From Ramlibacter aurantiacus (GTDB lineage: Bacteria > Pseudomonadota > Gammaproteobacteria > Burkholderiales > Burkholderiaceae_C), in NCBI RefSeq assembly GCF_016722895.1, contig NZ_JAEQNA010000006.1, positions 186,001 through 250,000 of the forward strand: DNA of 64,000 nt. The letters are read 5' to 3'. The notes beneath the pieces are model-generated. The model did not search any database and had not been told where the DNA came from. It saw nothing but the letters and a program-made list of their open reading frames with translations. This document shows positions 62,891 to 64,000 of the stretch, piece after piece. A program made the position numbers and the translations under genes. Every line of letters starts with the position of its first letter. Position 1 is the stretch's first letter.

Positions 62891-62930
62891 GGCGGCGGAG
62901 CTTACCAGCCTGCCCATCCGTGGTTTTCCC

Positions 62931-63192
62931 CGGGCGGCGTGAACGCTGCCAGGGCAGCGGTACAGGCCGCAGGCGCGACGACCCGCGCAGGCCGCCGCGT
63001 AGCGGCCGGCCCTTCCCGTGCCGCCGCGGAACCGGCTTCGTCGGGCCGCTGGTTGCGCACCTTGGGGTGAACGCCGACCAGGCCACCGCGCAGCGGTAGG
63101 CACCCCCCAGCGGCAACCGCGGAACCGGCTTTGCCGGGCCGCTGGTTGCGCCCCCTAGGGGGGAGGCGGCCACCAGGCCGCTTCGGGGGGAT
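62931..63192 (-). repeat. REP-like repeat cluster, inverted orientation (intergenic)
   Basis: The 317-bp gap before the hydrolase gene contains two inverted copies of the repeat seen at 24543 and 32958. The core is at 63021-63057 and again at 63114-63150, each reading CCGCGGAACCGGCTT then GGGCCGCTGGTTGCG. The second copy carries the full leader (CCCCCTAGGGGGG and GAGGCGGCC ... GCCGCTTCGGGGGG) on its right. Several open frames cross it but all are repeat-derived; I see no gene here. Confidence 0.82.
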
Positions 63193-63207
63193 CAATAATC
63201 CCTGGCT

Positions 63208-63807
63208 ATGCTCCTAGACAGCCAAGACTCCCAACTCGTGCTGCTGGATTACCAGCAGCGCCTGATGCCGGCCATCCACGACCAGGCCAACGTGTTCGGC
63301 AACGCGCTGCGGCTGGCCCGGCTTGCCAGGCTGGTGCAGGTGCCGGTGTGGGCCAGTGAACAGAACCCGCAGGGCCTGGGTCCCACCGAGCCCGAACTGG
63401 CCGAACTCACCGGTCCGGCCGTCGCCAAGACCACCTTCAGCGCCGCCTCCGCGCTGATGCCCCGGTTGCGGCCGGCCCCGCGGCCTGCGGCCGGCAATGC
63501 CCGCAGCCTGCCGCGCCACCTGCAGAAACCGGCAGCCCCCGCCCCGGGTCGCGACACCCTGGTGCTGGCAGGCTGCGAGGCGCACATCTGCCTGCTGCAG
63601 ACCGCGCTGGAACTGCTGGACGAAGAGTTCGACGTCTGGGTGGTCACCGACGCCTGCGGCTCGCGCACCGAGCGCAACCGCGATGCCGCCTTCGACCGCC
63701 TGGCCGGGGCCGGTGCCGAACTGGTCACCACGGAGATGGTCGCGTTCGAGTGGATCCGCGACGCTTCGAACCCCCGATTCAAGGAGATGCTGACCTTGAT
63801 CAAGTGA
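63208..63807 (+). CDS. Isochorismatase-family hydrolase (YcaC-like)
   Basis: This 199-residue cysteine hydrolase has the family triad: Asp in LVLLDYQQRLMPAIHD, Lys in VAKTTFSAASALM and the nucleophile Cys in LVLAGCEAHICLLQTALELL. A Pro/Arg-rich insertion (RLRPAPRPAAGNARSLPRHL) separates the Lys and Cys regions and is unusual in this family. The substrate is unknown. It stands between the repeat cluster and prpE. Confidence 0.82.
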   Translation: MLLDSQDSQLVLLDYQQRLMPAIHDQANVFGNALRLARLARLVQVPVWASEQNPQGLGPTEPELAELTGPAVAKTTFSAASALMPRLRPAPRPAAGNARSLPRHLQKPAAPAPGRDTLVLAGCEAHICLLQTALELLDEEFDVWVVTDACGSRTERNRDAAFDRLAGAGAELVTTEMVAFEWIRDASNPRFKEMLTLIK

Positions 63808-63869
63808 GGCCCCGCCCGGGGCAACGAAGCTGCCGAACACTTTCAACACCCCTCCAGGAGACAGCCGGC

Positions 63870-64000
63870 ATGCCGTCCTATCGCGAGTTCCATCAACGTT
63901 CGATCGAGCAACCTGATGAGTTCTGGGCCGAGCAGGCCCGGCTGATCGACTGGGAAACCCCGCCGCGGCGCATCTGCGACAACGACCGCCCGCCCTTCAC
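63870..64000 (+). CDS. prpE: Propionyl-CoA synthetase, 5' end only
   Basis: The visible 43 codons (MPSYREFHQRSIEQPDEFWA, then EQARLIDWETPPRRICDNDR and PPF) match the start of PrpE-type acyl-CoA synthetases. These activate propionate, and often acetate, as the CoA thioester. CAGGAG lies 9 nt before the ATG. The gene runs out of the window at 64000. Confidence 0.75.
   Translation, partial: MPSYREFHQRSIEQPDEFWAEQARLIDWETPPRRICDNDRPPF

Noticed and set aside
62811..63195. Several minus-strand open frames in the gap after the NlpC/P60 gene
   Set aside because: They translate the inverted REP-like copies and contain no recognisable domain.

Overview
This 64-kb window is chromosomal DNA of a high-G+C betaproteobacterium. 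It is most likely Burkholderiales and probably Comamonadaceae-like (Variovorax, Ramlibacter or Hydrogenophaga type). Reasons: G+C-rich third positions throughout, two Bug-type solute-binding proteins without permeases, a betaproteobacterial proteasome homologue (BPH) gene inside the pyruvate dehydrogenase operon, a lipoyl-domain dihydrolipoyl dehydrogenase, and a REP-like intergenic repeat family. I saw no tRNA, rRNA, CRISPR array, insertion sequence or prophage. Genus assignment is inference.

Layout. (1) 1-6833, plus strand: a catabolic-looking operon with a TRAP permease, an isochorismatase-fold amidohydrolase, an aldehyde dehydrogenase, and a three-subunit biotin carboxylase (PycB-like transferase, AccB-like carrier, AccC-like biotin carboxylase). 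(2) 6871-9032: an SRPBCC protein, then a secreted fasciclin protein divergent from a MerR/B12 regulator with all the CarH/LitR photoreceptor motifs; repeated TTGTC-nnn-GACAA sites lie between the last two. (3) 9165-12763: branched-chain 2-oxoacid dehydrogenase E1alpha, E1beta and E2, without a local E3. (4) 13017-20895: envelope proteins, a PhoPQ-like two-component system, small hypothetical proteins, a phosphoesterase, a nucleotidyltransferase, gluconokinase and a Bug protein. (5) 20942-31143: a TPP riboswitch followed by thiD, a LuxE-like acyl-activating protein, a LuxC-like reductase, an ABC importer, an SDR, thiE (with a long N-terminal extension), thiO, thiS and thiG. Most genes overlap by 4 bp.

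(6) 31146-35840: a TetR regulator divergent from a Bug protein, sulfatase and flavin monooxygenase module. (7) 35952-46024: a half-length usher-like protein, a hybrid histidine kinase, a thiolase, then a tightly overlapping run of SpoIIE-type phosphatase, periplasmic binding protein, methyltransferase, N-formylglutamate amidohydrolase-like protein and LhgO-like oxidase. (8) 46032-55245: pyrD, rpiA, an orphan type III secretion chaperone, a DUF4124-glutaredoxin protein, an M3 oligopeptidase, folD and a FixLJ-like two-component system. (9) 55433-62269: aceE, aceF, the BPH proteasome-like gene and lpdA, closed by a strong terminator. (10) 62324-64000: an NlpC/P60 hydrolase, a repeat cluster, a second isochorismatase-family hydrolase and the start of prpE.

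The best candidates for undescribed biology are the LuxE-LuxC-SDR module inside the riboswitch-controlled thiamine operon, which could be a carboxylic-acid reduction route for salvaging oxidised thiamine precursors; the CarH-like regulator with its repeated operators; the BPH gene within the pyruvate dehydrogenase operon; and the phosphatase plus binding-protein gene pair.
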